Below, piece after piece: positions 1-6,330 of a DNA stretch of 7,455 nucleotides (the stretch's first letter is position 1; every line of letters starts with the position of its first letter). Source of the stretch: Globobulimina sp. (lineage: Eukaryota > Foraminifera > Rotaliida). The notes below the pieces were generated by a model. It ran no database searches and was not told where the DNA came from. It saw nothing but the letters and a program-made list of their open reading frames with translations. Location of the stretch: assembly GCA_003354225.1 (NCBI GenBank), contig PIVH01000153.1, positions 1 through 7,455 on the forward strand. The letters run 5' to 3'. Both the position numbers and the translations under genes were made by a program.

Positions 1-290
1 ACTGCAATATTGGCAATGCTGCAGTTTTATTTATGTTACCGTCCGCTTGCTATTTAATGAGATATCATAATGGGTTTGGTATATTATGGTTAAATTATGT
101 TTTGTGCAAAAACTGTAAAATACCATCAGATATATTTTCATCTTCATATCTATTGGTTATGTGCAGAGGCGATACTAACAAAAATAGCAAACAATCAACA
201 GTTGGAAAATATGTTGCTTTGACAATATTGATCGTGGGAGTTTTGTGTAGTGTCATTGGAATGTACATATCAATATCACAAGAAATTTAG
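1..290 (+). CDS. C-terminal part of an amino-acid-transporter-like (AAAP/SLC38-type) membrane protein, 5' truncated
   Basis: The reading frame is open from the window edge (first full codon at 3) to TAG at 288-290, so the gene starts outside the window. Two hydrophobic segments are visible: one around GNAAVLFMLPSACYLM (about bases 15-59) and a final one around KYVALTILIVGVLCSVIGMY. The first resembles the FIGxTxAxxLxFxLPxxFYL helix near the end of amino acid/auxin permease (AAAP, SLC38) transporters, and the second would be the last helix before a very short tail. By family, these are proton- or sodium-coupled amino acid carriers of plasma or vacuolar/lysosomal membrane. The stretch between the helices is unusually Cys-rich and semi-hydrophobic when read straight through. 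It is replaced by a short polar loop (NGGDTNKNSKQ) if the proposed intron is removed. The family call rests on two helices only, so the exact transporter class and substrate are uncertain. Confidence 0.55.
   Translation, partial: CNIGNAAVLFMLPSACYLMRYHNGFGILWLNYVLCKNCKIPSDIFSSSYLLVMCRGDTNKNSKQSTVGKYVALTILIVGVLCSVIGMYISISQEI
74..166 (+). other. Probable 93-nt intron in the transporter gene
   Basis: The segment begins GTTTGG and ends TTATGTGCAG. Its length is a multiple of three and it has no in-frame stop, so the frame stays open either way. Splicing joins AAT GG to AGGC, giving ...MRYHNGGDTNKNSK..., a hydrophilic loop between two helices. Retention inserts about 31 residues with three cysteines. 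An alternative pair, GTATAT at 79 with an AG ending at 168, also keeps the frame (NGFGDTNK). Choosing between these needs cDNA. Confidence 0.5.
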
Positions 291-385
291 TTATGTTAAT
301 ACTCACAAACGTTTAAATTTGATATCTTGTGGAATCGGACATATATAATTGCAAAATAAGTTTTTTTAACTACTTTAGTTAATTA

Positions 386-1050
386 ATGCTAACTAAACTA
401 ACGCGGCTTTATGCGTCCAGGGTATATGTGATTATTGATAGAGTATTCTTAACACGTCCATTGCTCGGTGGCTCTCTGTTTGCATCATGTAAGGGATTAG
501 CTGCGGATTTATTTGTTCAAACACAATTAGAAAAAAAGAACAAAGATCAATACGATTTGAAACGAACAATATTTTTTGGATTATTTGGTTTCTTTTATTG
601 TGGTATATTTCAGTATGCACTTTACGCAAAATTATTTCCGCTTTTATTTCCGAACATTAATATCCCAAATGTAACCGCACAAATCCTAACAGGTCTTTTA
701 TATTCATATTACATATACTTATTTCTGTATATATATATATATTAATTTCACTGCAAACAGATGTATTTATTCATGCTCCGCTGATATATTTCCCAACATT
801 TTATTCCCTGAAATATGCATTTCTAAATCCTAAAAATCAGAATAAATACAGTGAACGGGTAATCTCTGGATTATCCAATTATTTTTTTTGTAATATATAT
901 CAAGATATCGAGAGCGCGCTAAAGTTTTGGATTCCAACACAAGTGTTAACGTTTACAGTTATTCCATACCATTTAAGAGTGCCATATATAGCATCCGTTG
1001 CATTTATTTGGATGGGAATAGTATCTTATTTAAGGGGTGGGTCAACATAA
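386..1050 (+). CDS. Mpv17/PMP22-family membrane protein, two exons
   Basis: Exons 386-692 and 761-1050 join in phase to give a 198-residue protein, the usual length of the Mpv17/PMP22/Sym1/Woronin-body family. Family signatures run in order. Near the N-terminus there is LTRPLLGGSLFASCKGLAAD followed by a Q (the LxxxPxxTxxxxxGxLxxxGDxxxQ element). Then FGLFGFFYCGIFQYALY matches the Gxxxxgxxxxy-Y helix region. Across the splice is DVFIHAPLIYFPTFYSLK (the D-xxx-P-xxxxFY element), and near the C-terminus are KFWIPTQVLTFTVIPYHLR and VAFIWMGIVSYL (the W-P-x-Q-x-x-F-x-x-VP-x-x-R ... W-x-x-x-LS element). About four membrane helices are expected. Family members sit in the mitochondrial inner membrane or peroxisomal membrane, and some behave as channels. 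An in-frame TAA at 380-382 precedes the ATG, which fixes the start. Without the intron the protein would lose its whole second half. Confidence 0.92.
693..760 (+). other. 68-nt intron in the Mpv17-family gene
   Basis: The intron starts GTCTTTTATA and ends CACTGCAAACAG. It is almost pure AT, contains no internal AG before the acceptor, and has an in-frame TAA that would stop translation at 743-745. Splicing after base 692 (phase 1) joins ACA-G to AT, producing T-D-V-F-I-H-A-P, exactly the conserved Mpv17 element. This is the best supported intron in the window and sets the local style: short, AT-rich, 5' GT followed by pyrimidines, 3' AG. Confidence 0.92.
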
Positions 1051-1207
1051 TATAACAAGCATGAAATCCGTGATAAAGAGACTTCAAAGTTGTATATATT
1101 TAACTCAATAATTATTTTTAACCTGTTTATTTCACTTTATTTGTTTTCTTGTTGTACGTTTTTTATATATATAGGGGGGTGCATACATTAACAGACAAAG
1201 TTACCTC

Positions 1208-1300
1208 ATGTCTTACATTCAAACACTTTTCAGGCGTAAATTGTATGGCCTCAGATCCTTTAATCATAATTTCCGTTTATTTGGAACTAGGTCAATTAAT
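1208..1300 (+). other. Putative mitochondrial targeting presequence of the creatinase
   Basis: Codons 1-31 carry seven Arg/Lys (R9, R10, K11, R16, R23, R28 and others), many Phe, Leu, Ser and Thr, and no acidic residue before Asp33, which is the classic composition of a matrix presequence. Homology to the bacterial enzyme begins at Met32 (MDRTKTLENGSK against a bacterial start of the type M-x-KTL-x-x-x-NG-x-K). Met32 could therefore serve as a second start for a cytosolic form. Targeting is inferred from composition only. Confidence 0.6.
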
Positions 1301-2572
1301 ATGGACCGCACAAAAACGCTAGAAAATGGATCCAAAATGGACAATGAAATATTTTCGGAGAAAGAGATGCATCGCAGATTAACAAATACACATCAAATTA
1401 TGCAGCAATTTAATATTGATTATGCATTGTTTACTTCATATCATAATATTTGTTATTTAACACAATTTTTACATTGTAAATTTGGTCGAAAATATGCATT
1501 GATTGTTGATAAAAACAGCGAGTCCGATATGAATTTAATAGCCGCTAATATCGATGGAGGGTATCCGTGGAGAAGATCTTCCAAAAATTGCAAGGTCACT
1601 TTATATACAGATTGGCATAAAGATAACTATTTTTTTGCCATTCAACAAATATTAAATGGAAATCCATCGAGAAAATCCTTTAAAATTGGTATAGAATTTG
1701 ATGTGATGACACTTGAATCCATGCAACAAATCAAAGATTATTTTAATACAAATAATTATAATTTAGAATTTACAGATATTAGTCACAAAATGATGAAATC
1801 AAGAATGATAAAATCGACAGAAGAACATGAATTGATACGGAATGGTGCTCGCATTGCGGATTTGGGTGGATATGCCGCAATAAATGCGATACAAAATGGC
1901 TATAATACAGAACATGAGATTGCTATGCAAACAACAAATAAGATGATAGCAGAAATTGCAAAAACGTTTGGTAACAATCAATATATTGATTTAATGGACA
2001 CATGGTGCTGGCTACAGAGTGGTATCAATACGGATGGCGCACACAATCCAACCACATCTAAAACCGTACAAAACGGTGATATTCTGTCTCTGAATTGTTT
2101 TCCAATGATTAATGGTTATTATACAGCATTGGAACGGACTTTATTTTATGATACAATTCCGAGTGAACAGCATCTTAAATTATGGGAAATAAATTGCAAA
2201 GTACATAGTCGAGGAATAGAATTAATTAAACCAGATGTTAAATGTAGTGATATTGCAAATGAATTAAATACAATTTATATGGAATATGGTTTATTAAAAT
2301 ATAGAACCTTTGGATATGGTCATTCATTTGGTGTATTATGTCATTATTATGGAAGAGAGAGTGGTTTGGAATTAAGAGAAGATAATGATACAATAATTGA
2401 GCCAGGCATGGTCATATCAATGGAACCGTGTTTTACTATTCCTCAAAGTGTAGATGGTTATGGTGGATATAGGGAACATGACATATTAATTGTTCATCAA
2501 AGTGGTACGGAAAATATTACAAAATTCCCTTTTGGTCCTGAATTTAATGTAGTTAAACAAGCAAAAGATTAA
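1208..2572 (+). CDS. Creatinase (creatine amidinohydrolase), with N-terminal leader
   Basis: A single open exon of 454 residues. From about residue 50 it closely follows bacterial creatinase (EC 3.5.3.3), which hydrolyses creatine to sarcosine and urea. An N-terminal creatinase domain (about 52-200) is followed by the pita-bread M24 domain (about 205-448). Recognisable blocks include FTSYHNICY, CKFGRKYALIV, ANIDGGYPWRR, LMDTWCWLQSGINTDGAHNP, GDILSLNCFPM, YYTALERTLF, RTFGYGHSFG, YYGRESGLELRED, EPGMVISMEP and GGYREHDILIV. The residues matching the Pseudomonas putida catalytic set (His232, Glu262, His324, Glu358, His376) are His279, Glu309, His372, Glu406 and His424. Arg94 and Arg383 correspond to the substrate-carboxylate arginines. 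The metal-binding Asp pair of M24 aminopeptidases is absent, as expected for a metal-free creatinase. Residues 1-31 have no counterpart in the bacterial enzyme. The call is secure. The ancestral source (old eukaryotic or bacterial transfer) is open. Confidence 0.96.
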   Translation: MSYIQTLFRRKLYGLRSFNHNFRLFGTRSINMDRTKTLENGSKMDNEIFSEKEMHRRLTNTHQIMQQFNIDYALFTSYHNICYLTQFLHCKFGRKYALIVDKNSESDMNLIAANIDGGYPWRRSSKNCKVTLYTDWHKDNYFFAIQQILNGNPSRKSFKIGIEFDVMTLESMQQIKDYFNTNNYNLEFTDISHKMMKSRMIKSTEEHELIRNGARIADLGGYAAINAIQNGYNTEHEIAMQTTNKMIAEIAKTFGNNQYIDLMDTWCWLQSGINTDGAHNPTTSKTVQNGDILSLNCFPMINGYYTALERTLFYDTIPSEQHLKLWEINCKVHSRGIELIKPDVKCSDIANELNTIYMEYGLLKYRTFGYGHSFGVLCHYYGRESGLELREDNDTIIEPGMVISMEPCFTIPQSVDGYGGYREHDILIVHQSGTENITKFPFGPEFNVVKQAKD

Positions 2573-2681
2573 CATTTTTAATTTTACATAACATGCTATA
2601 AATCCGACTGCTGCATTCGCTATGATAATAATTTGATGTGGAAATCAAATGCTAATGACATTTTCAAAAAATATAAAGATC

Positions 2682-2718
2682 CAACAAACCAAAAAAAACT
2701 TTTCTTTCTCATATAAGA
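2682..2718 (+). promoter_or_regulatory. Candidate promoter element upstream of the F-box-like gene
   Basis: The stretch reads CAACAAACC, A8, CTTTTCTTTCTC, then ATATAAG, ending 4 nt before the ATG at 2722. A very similar arrangement (ACA7CTTTCTTT ... GTATAAG) lies 11 nt before the ATG at 6331, and CAACAAACA9CTTTTG occurs at 3851-3873. Recurrence at the same place relative to start codons suggests a core promoter or transcript-start element. No experimental support is visible. Confidence 0.45.
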
Positions 2719-2721
2719 AGC

Positions 2722-3645
2722 ATGGGATATACAACCTTCTTCGAAGGATCAATGGTCGTAAAACGCCGAAGGCTTGAATTTAATTTAAAATTTCCGGAAA
2801 AGAAACAGGATGACGCCGACGATGATACAAAAACAACATTGAATTTGGAACAAATTCATTCCGATTTATTTGAAATTATTGCACTGTTTGCTTTTTATAA
2901 TGAATCAATATCAGCCTTACATTATTTAAGATTAGTTTCAACGGATTTATATTTTTTATCTTCTAAAATTCATCAAAAGAGATTATTTGATTGTGTTGAT
3001 TTAAAAACTGTGAAATTAATAAATGGTTTAGCTTCGTCGCGAAGGATGATCCGATACCGTTATATTAATGGTGTTGATTATGGATTGGATGGACAGTATT
3101 TTATAATGGATGGTCACTATTCATGTTATGATAAATATGACACATTTTATAATGGAAAAAAGGTATTTGGGAATTCCCCCCCTCGAACTCAGCCATCTTT
3201 ATGGTTGCAATGGATATTTAATAAAGAAAAGCAATGTATTGAATGGAATGGAGGTGAGAACTTTTATTGTTATGTTGAATGGTTAATATATATAATTAAT
3301 CATATTTTGCATCCAAAATATGTATTATTTGGCGAGATTAAATGGGATGGCGGCTTTGAGACTGATATGGGCAAAATTATTATTAAAAATGATATGAAAA
3401 ATATTGTTAAAACTGAACCAGAAAATAAATACTTGGAATTTGTATCAAGCAGTAAACAGAAAGATGTTTTTTTGTATGGTGACCGCTATGGTCTGCCATC
3501 AAACTCTGAAAAAATATTACAAGCAATCAATGATAAAGATTGGATTGAAAATCATAAAGAAATTAAAGATTATGCCACTTTACGCGATAAATCTGCAGAA
3601 TTTGAGTGCGATGATGATTATGAAGAAGACTTTGATATTATATAA
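2722..3645 (+). CDS. F-box-like protein with an unassigned C-terminal domain
   Basis: A single exon of 307 residues. After a basic KRRR patch (14-17, possible nuclear signal) and an acidic linker (30-36), residues about 42-80 (LEQIHSDLFEIIALFAFYNE, then LHYLRLVSTDLYFLS) fit the F-box pattern of two helices with the LRxVS-type turn, although the usual LP start is lost. Residues about 172-230 form a compact unit with IEWNGGENFY, a helix YVEWLIYIINHILHP, then YVLFGEIKWDGG and DMGKIIIKND. This resembles a domain I have seen in hypothetical proteins (WLxYLIxxxLxPxGYxLxGExxWxGxxxxDxGxIxVxxN), but I cannot name it. The tail is very acidic (ECDDDYEEDFD). If the F-box is real, the protein would link a target bound by the C-terminal domain to an SCF ubiquitin ligase. 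An alternative start is Met11. Function beyond this is unknown. Confidence 0.7.
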   Translation: MGYTTFFEGSMVVKRRRLEFNLKFPEKKQDDADDDTKTTLNLEQIHSDLFEIIALFAFYNESISALHYLRLVSTDLYFLSSKIHQKRLFDCVDLKTVKLINGLASSRRMIRYRYINGVDYGLDGQYFIMDGHYSCYDKYDTFYNGKKVFGNSPPRTQPSLWLQWIFNKEKQCIEWNGGENFYCYVEWLIYIINHILHPKYVLFGEIKWDGGFETDMGKIIIKNDMKNIVKTEPENKYLEFVSSSKQKDVFLYGDRYGLPSNSEKILQAINDKDWIENHKEIKDYATLRDKSAEFECDDDYEEDFDII

Positions 3646-4051
3646 CTACAAATTAATTTCAGTTTTTCTACTGCTAATTCCACAAAGTTTCCATAATGTG
3701 AACAGCATTATTTTAAGTTTATTAATTAAAACATTCGCAGTGACGGTAAGTCAGGAATCAGTCAATCAGAAACAAACAAAAGATTAATATTTTTAAATAC
3801 TGACAATTATTTGATGTGCTGATGGCAATTATCAATAATTCAAATGCCATCAACAAACAAAAAAAAACTTTTGTTAAAACTGAACCAATCAAATGATCAC
3901 TTTTTTCAAAAAAAAGCTAAATAAAGACACCAAATCACCGATACAAAGAGCATCCGGTTTTCAACGTCAGATTATTATTGTTTCTGAGAAACGAAGGCAA
4001 ACCTATATTATTTTTGCCTTTGTCAGTCACCAGAAACGGTTTGCAACTACC
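3646..4051. other. Non-coding convergent intergenic region with duplicated and inverted sequences
   Basis: This lies between the 3' ends of the + strand F-box-like gene and the - strand F-box gene. I see no convincing gene. Open stretches here continue shadow frames or read the inverted repeat. It contains a partial copy of the region downstream of the creatinase gene (3763-3887), a hairpin with 8-bp stem TGATGGCA/TGCCATCA (3820-3827 and 3845-3852), and most of the inverted repeat described separately. Confidence 0.6.
3763..3887 (+). repeat. Diverged partial copy of the creatinase 3' flank and F-box-like promoter
   Basis: Three blocks occur in the same order as in 2558-2705. The first is CAAACAAAAGATTAATATTT (CAAGCAAAAGATTAACATTT at the creatinase stop codon). 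The second is AATTATTTGATGTG (AATAATTTGATGTG near 2627-2640). The third is CAACAAACA9CTTTT (CAACAAACCA8CTTTT at 2682-2703). The copy is followed at 3871-3887 by TTGTTAAAACTGAACCA, identical to 3404-3420 inside the F-box-like gene. This looks like a tandem duplication that later lost the gene body. Block similarity is read by eye. Confidence 0.45.
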
Positions 4052-4093
4052 TTACCCCAATAAAAATCTGACGCTGAAAACCGGATGCTCTTT
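3945..4093. repeat. 36-bp inverted repeat overlapping the end of the F-box gene
   Basis: The left arm 3945-3980 (AAAGAGCATCCGGTTTTCAA and onward) pairs with the right arm 4058-4093 with 34 of 36 positions complementary. The 77-nt spacer holds a second nested hairpin, AAGGCAAA (3994-4001) with TTTGCCTT (4013-4020), and a TTTCTG/CAGAAA pair (3981-3986, 4031-4036). The right arm is coding on the - strand, for the last residues KEHPVFSVRFLLG. The left arm read on the + strand gives KEHPVFNVRLLL, so it is an inverted copy of gene sequence. An RNA across it would form a long, stable stem at the transcript's 3' end. Confidence 0.85.
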
Positions 4094-5056
4094 TGCAAAG
4101 TCGAACAAAACAAGAAAAACATCACTTGTCTTTGAAATGATTTCATGTGTTTGTGGTGTAAATGATGAATTAAATGGTTTGATTGAATCAAAGCGTTTCT
4201 GAGCTATATTTGATAAATTCCTAAACTCATTTTTGGAATAATAATTTTGTAAATTATGAATTGTAGCCAATCCTTTGTTTCTCCACATTAAATATGCACT
4301 GTCTTTCAATGCTCCGAATGAGTTTAAAATCAAATGAGTTTCATAAATCTTATCAATATCTCTAAAAGATATTGTTTTAAGATCAGTTGTATTTGCACAA
4401 TCATCGATTATTTTCAATGCATACAATTTGCTGACATCTGTTACGTGCAATAAATTCAATGCAATTTCATAAAATTGTATTCTTCGCAATAATCCATTCA
4501 TTTTTGCAATATTATGTATTTTAGGGATTTTAATATGGAACAACTCAGTCATTTTAGTTTTTTTTTGGAATAATTTTGGAAAATACTTATAATTCGCAGC
4601 TAATAAAACAAATGGGAAAACATGTGTTTTCCAATATTTAGGAAGATTGGTTGCCAAAATAAATGGAATGTGCGAGTTATTTTGAAACAACGCTTCAAGT
4701 TCACCAAACATTGTGCCATACCATAATATTGGTTCGGTTTTTGATAAATCAGTTAGTAATTTTGATATGTGGTTAATTTGCATTGTTTAACCATAATCGT
4801 TTTCAATCAAGTTATCTTCAATTATACTCAACCATGTTTTTGAAACTTGTCTTGTGTTGATTGCGTTTGCAGCATTCAAGTAATGTAAACAAAGTTGTTG
4901 TAATTCCATTGGCAAATGTCTAAATAAACTTTTATAGTCACAATTTGAATCGTTTGTCGTGTTATATCGGCTATTTTGGAGTGATGGGATGGATTTGGTT
5001 GAGTCTGCAAGTTGAATCACATGAACAATACTTAAAAAAACAATTGAAAGAGCCAT
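4052..5056 (-). CDS. F-box protein, probably two exons (in-frame TAA within a predicted intron)
   Basis: Proposed exons are 5056-4792 and 4692-4052, joined in frame to 301 residues. Residues about 44-82 (SLFRHLPMELQQLCLHYLNA, then NAINTRQVSKTWLSIIEDNL) are a good F-box, with LPxEL, the helix, and the RxVSKxW element. This is the Skp1-binding module of SCF ubiquitin ligases. The remainder is helical and Leu/Phe/Asn-rich with no domain I recognise. Read without splicing, the frame meets TAA at 4789-4787 and continues open in the same frame for 243 codons from an ATG two codons later. The options are therefore an intron, a pseudogene with one nonsense change, or two genes. I prefer the intron. 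The N-terminus (MALSIVFLSIVHVIQLADS) is oddly signal-like for an F-box protein. The CTTGCAG at 5011-5005 is acceptor-like, so the true first exon may differ. The last 13 codons lie in an inverted repeat. Confidence 0.6.
4693..4791 (-). other. Predicted 99-nt intron in the F-box gene
   Basis: Read on the - strand, the segment starts GTTAAAC and contains TACTAAC, an ideal branch-point sequence (about 4758-4752). It ends GAACTTGAAG. There is no AG anywhere between the donor and the final AG, as expected for a scanned acceptor. The length is a multiple of three and the only stop is the TAA just after the donor. Splicing joins TAT-G to CG and gives ...IENDY-A-LFQNNSH.... Against it, the segment reads as plausible protein downstream of the stop and the acceptor lacks a pyrimidine tract. 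Confidence 0.5.
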
Positions 5057-5145
5057 GATGCAACAAGCTATGAAAGTAGAGAGTCTATCTTCAAAACTTT
5101 AAGAAATCAGTCAATCGGACCTTGCGCCGATTAGGACCATTAGGT

Positions 5146-6273
5146 TTAAGATCCAGACGACAAAATATGCTTCAAATGAATACAAAAATGGTTTTTTTGT
5201 TGATCAGGCCAACCTCTTTCCATCCAATGGATAGTTTCCTGATCATACCAATCAGCGATCAGTCTGATAATATCGCTACTTATACTCGACGTGTTTTTGT
5301 TTAGCTTATATTTCCTGATCCAGCCAACAACCAACATTTGATATCTTTGGCTGGAGCCAATTCCAATGATATGATGATATCCTTTCTTTGGACAACGAAC
5401 ATTACTTTGTCTAAATTTATAATCATTATCTCTTATATCTAATATATGCACCAGATCCACATCGTTGTGCTCTTTATCTTTTCCACCAAAAATAACAATA
5501 AAATATCCATCTGATGTTAACACCGTTGATGCACAGTAAAAATCAAATGTTATTCCCTGTATTTTATTCCATTTATTTGATACTAAGCAATATCCCCAAA
5601 CATTACTTATCATTTCCTCATCATTCCAACCACCAATTAATAAAATCATTTTTTTCCATGCAATATACACCAATGACGTTCCATAAATTTCAGTATATTC
5701 CTTAAAACGATGTATTTGGTGAAATGAATGATTTATATCATTCCATATTAAATGTTTCGAGTCCCCTTCATTTCCGATTCGATGTATTATTCCATTTACA
5801 TTTAGTAAACCCGGATAAAGTCCGATTTGATGGTTTGGATTCAAATAAGTTTCAAATTGTTTTGTTTTTGTATTAATGATTGTCATTAAATTATCATTTC
5901 CTGATAAATATAATTTGTTCATATGGTGTACTGCCACCATTCTCTGTCCTGATAGTTCCAAACCAAATGGATATTTAATGAATTGATGCCATTCTTGTTT
6001 ATGAATATTGTATTTATAGATCCAATGTGTTTGATTCTTATATGTATCTGACGCGATTATAAATTCATTATCATTTAATTTAACGGCATTTCCTCGCAAA
6101 ATATTTGTAGGAATATATTCGAGTGAATTCCAATGTTTATTAAGTACTATGTTATTATCTACGAATGAAACGTTAGCTTCTTCAGCGTCAATGTATTCGT
6201 AAATGAGGTTATTTGTAGTGTTATCATGTGATAAATTAAAGTTATTTTGCGTATCATTGGTTTGTGAGTTCAT
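5146..6273 (-). CDS. Kelch-repeat (beta-propeller) protein
   Basis: A single exon of 375 residues. Kelch-type blades are clearest at about 208-240 (KMILLIGGWNDEEMISNVWG, then a W at 235) and 256-293 (GYFIVIFGGKDKEHNDVDLV, then HILDIRD), with weaker blades at about 48-95, 107-145 and 155-190 (hydrophobic strand, GN or G, then Y/W-containing strand). It is therefore most likely a five- or six-bladed propeller without BTB or other N-terminal catalytic domain. Residues 294-350 (CPKKGYHHIIG, VVGWIRKY, DIIRLIADWYDQETIHWM) form a conserved-looking tail that I associate with expanded protist kelch families, where the propeller is a protein-binding platform. The N-terminal 45 residues are polar, Asn/Thr-rich and probably disordered. 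It shares its upstream region with a divergent gene and lies 89 bp upstream of the F-box gene on the same strand. The specific partner is unknown. Confidence 0.82.
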   Translation of the reverse strand: MNSQTNDTQNNFNLSHDNTTNNLIYEYIDAEEANVSFVDNNIVLNKHWNSLEYIPTNILRGNAVKLNDNEFIIASDTYKNQTHWIYKYNIHKQEWHQFIKYPFGLELSGQRMVAVHHMNKLYLSGNDNLMTIINTKTKQFETYLNPNHQIGLYPGLLNVNGIIHRIGNEGDSKHLIWNDINHSFHQIHRFKEYTEIYGTSLVYIAWKKMILLIGGWNDEEMISNVWGYCLVSNKWNKIQGITFDFYCASTVLTSDGYFIVIFGGKDKEHNDVDLVHILDIRDNDYKFRQSNVRCPKKGYHHIIGIGSSQRYQMLVVGWIRKYKLNKNTSSISSDIIRLIADWYDQETIHWMERGWPDQQKNHFCIHLKHILSSGS

Positions 6274-6330
6274 GTTGAATTTAGTATTTCACAAAAAAAC
6301 TTTCTTTGCTTGAGTATAAGTATTAAACTC
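6274..6330. promoter_or_regulatory. 57-bp divergent promoter between the kelch and secreted-protein genes
   Basis: The space between the two opposed start codons is only 57 bp and contains ACA7CTTTCTTTGC (6291-6307) followed by GTATAAG (6314-6320). It resembles 2682-2718 in sequence and position. On the kelch strand the same element reads AAAGTTTTTTTGTG about 18-30 nt upstream of its ATG. Comparable AAGTTTTTTT (358-367) precedes the Mpv17-family start. The element may act in both directions. Confidence 0.45.

Noticed and set aside
3404-3787. Second coding frame overlapping the F-box-like gene
   Set aside because: It lies mostly inside the 307-residue frame, its composition is Lys/Ile/Met-rich as expected of a shifted AT-rich frame, and no family is recognised. 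Its last part is duplicated flank.
3945-4093. Bacterial-type rho-independent terminator
   Set aside because: The arms are 36 bp with a 77-nt spacer and part is coding sequence. The genome is eukaryotic.
3978-4202. Plus-strand open frame across the inverted repeat
   Set aside because: It arises from the inverted copy of the F-box gene end and from antisense of that gene.
4787-4789. Reassigned stop codon (TAA read as an amino acid)
   Set aside because: All other genes here end at TAA or TAG and no other coding region contains internal TAA or TAG apart from probable introns, so a changed code is not needed.
5113-5132. Small hairpin AATCGG/CCGATT between the kelch and F-box genes
   Set aside because: A 6-bp stem with an 8-nt loop is easily found by chance and has no further support.
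5122-5304. Plus-strand open frame opposite the kelch gene's end
   Set aside because: It is antisense to a well supported coding region and resembles no family.
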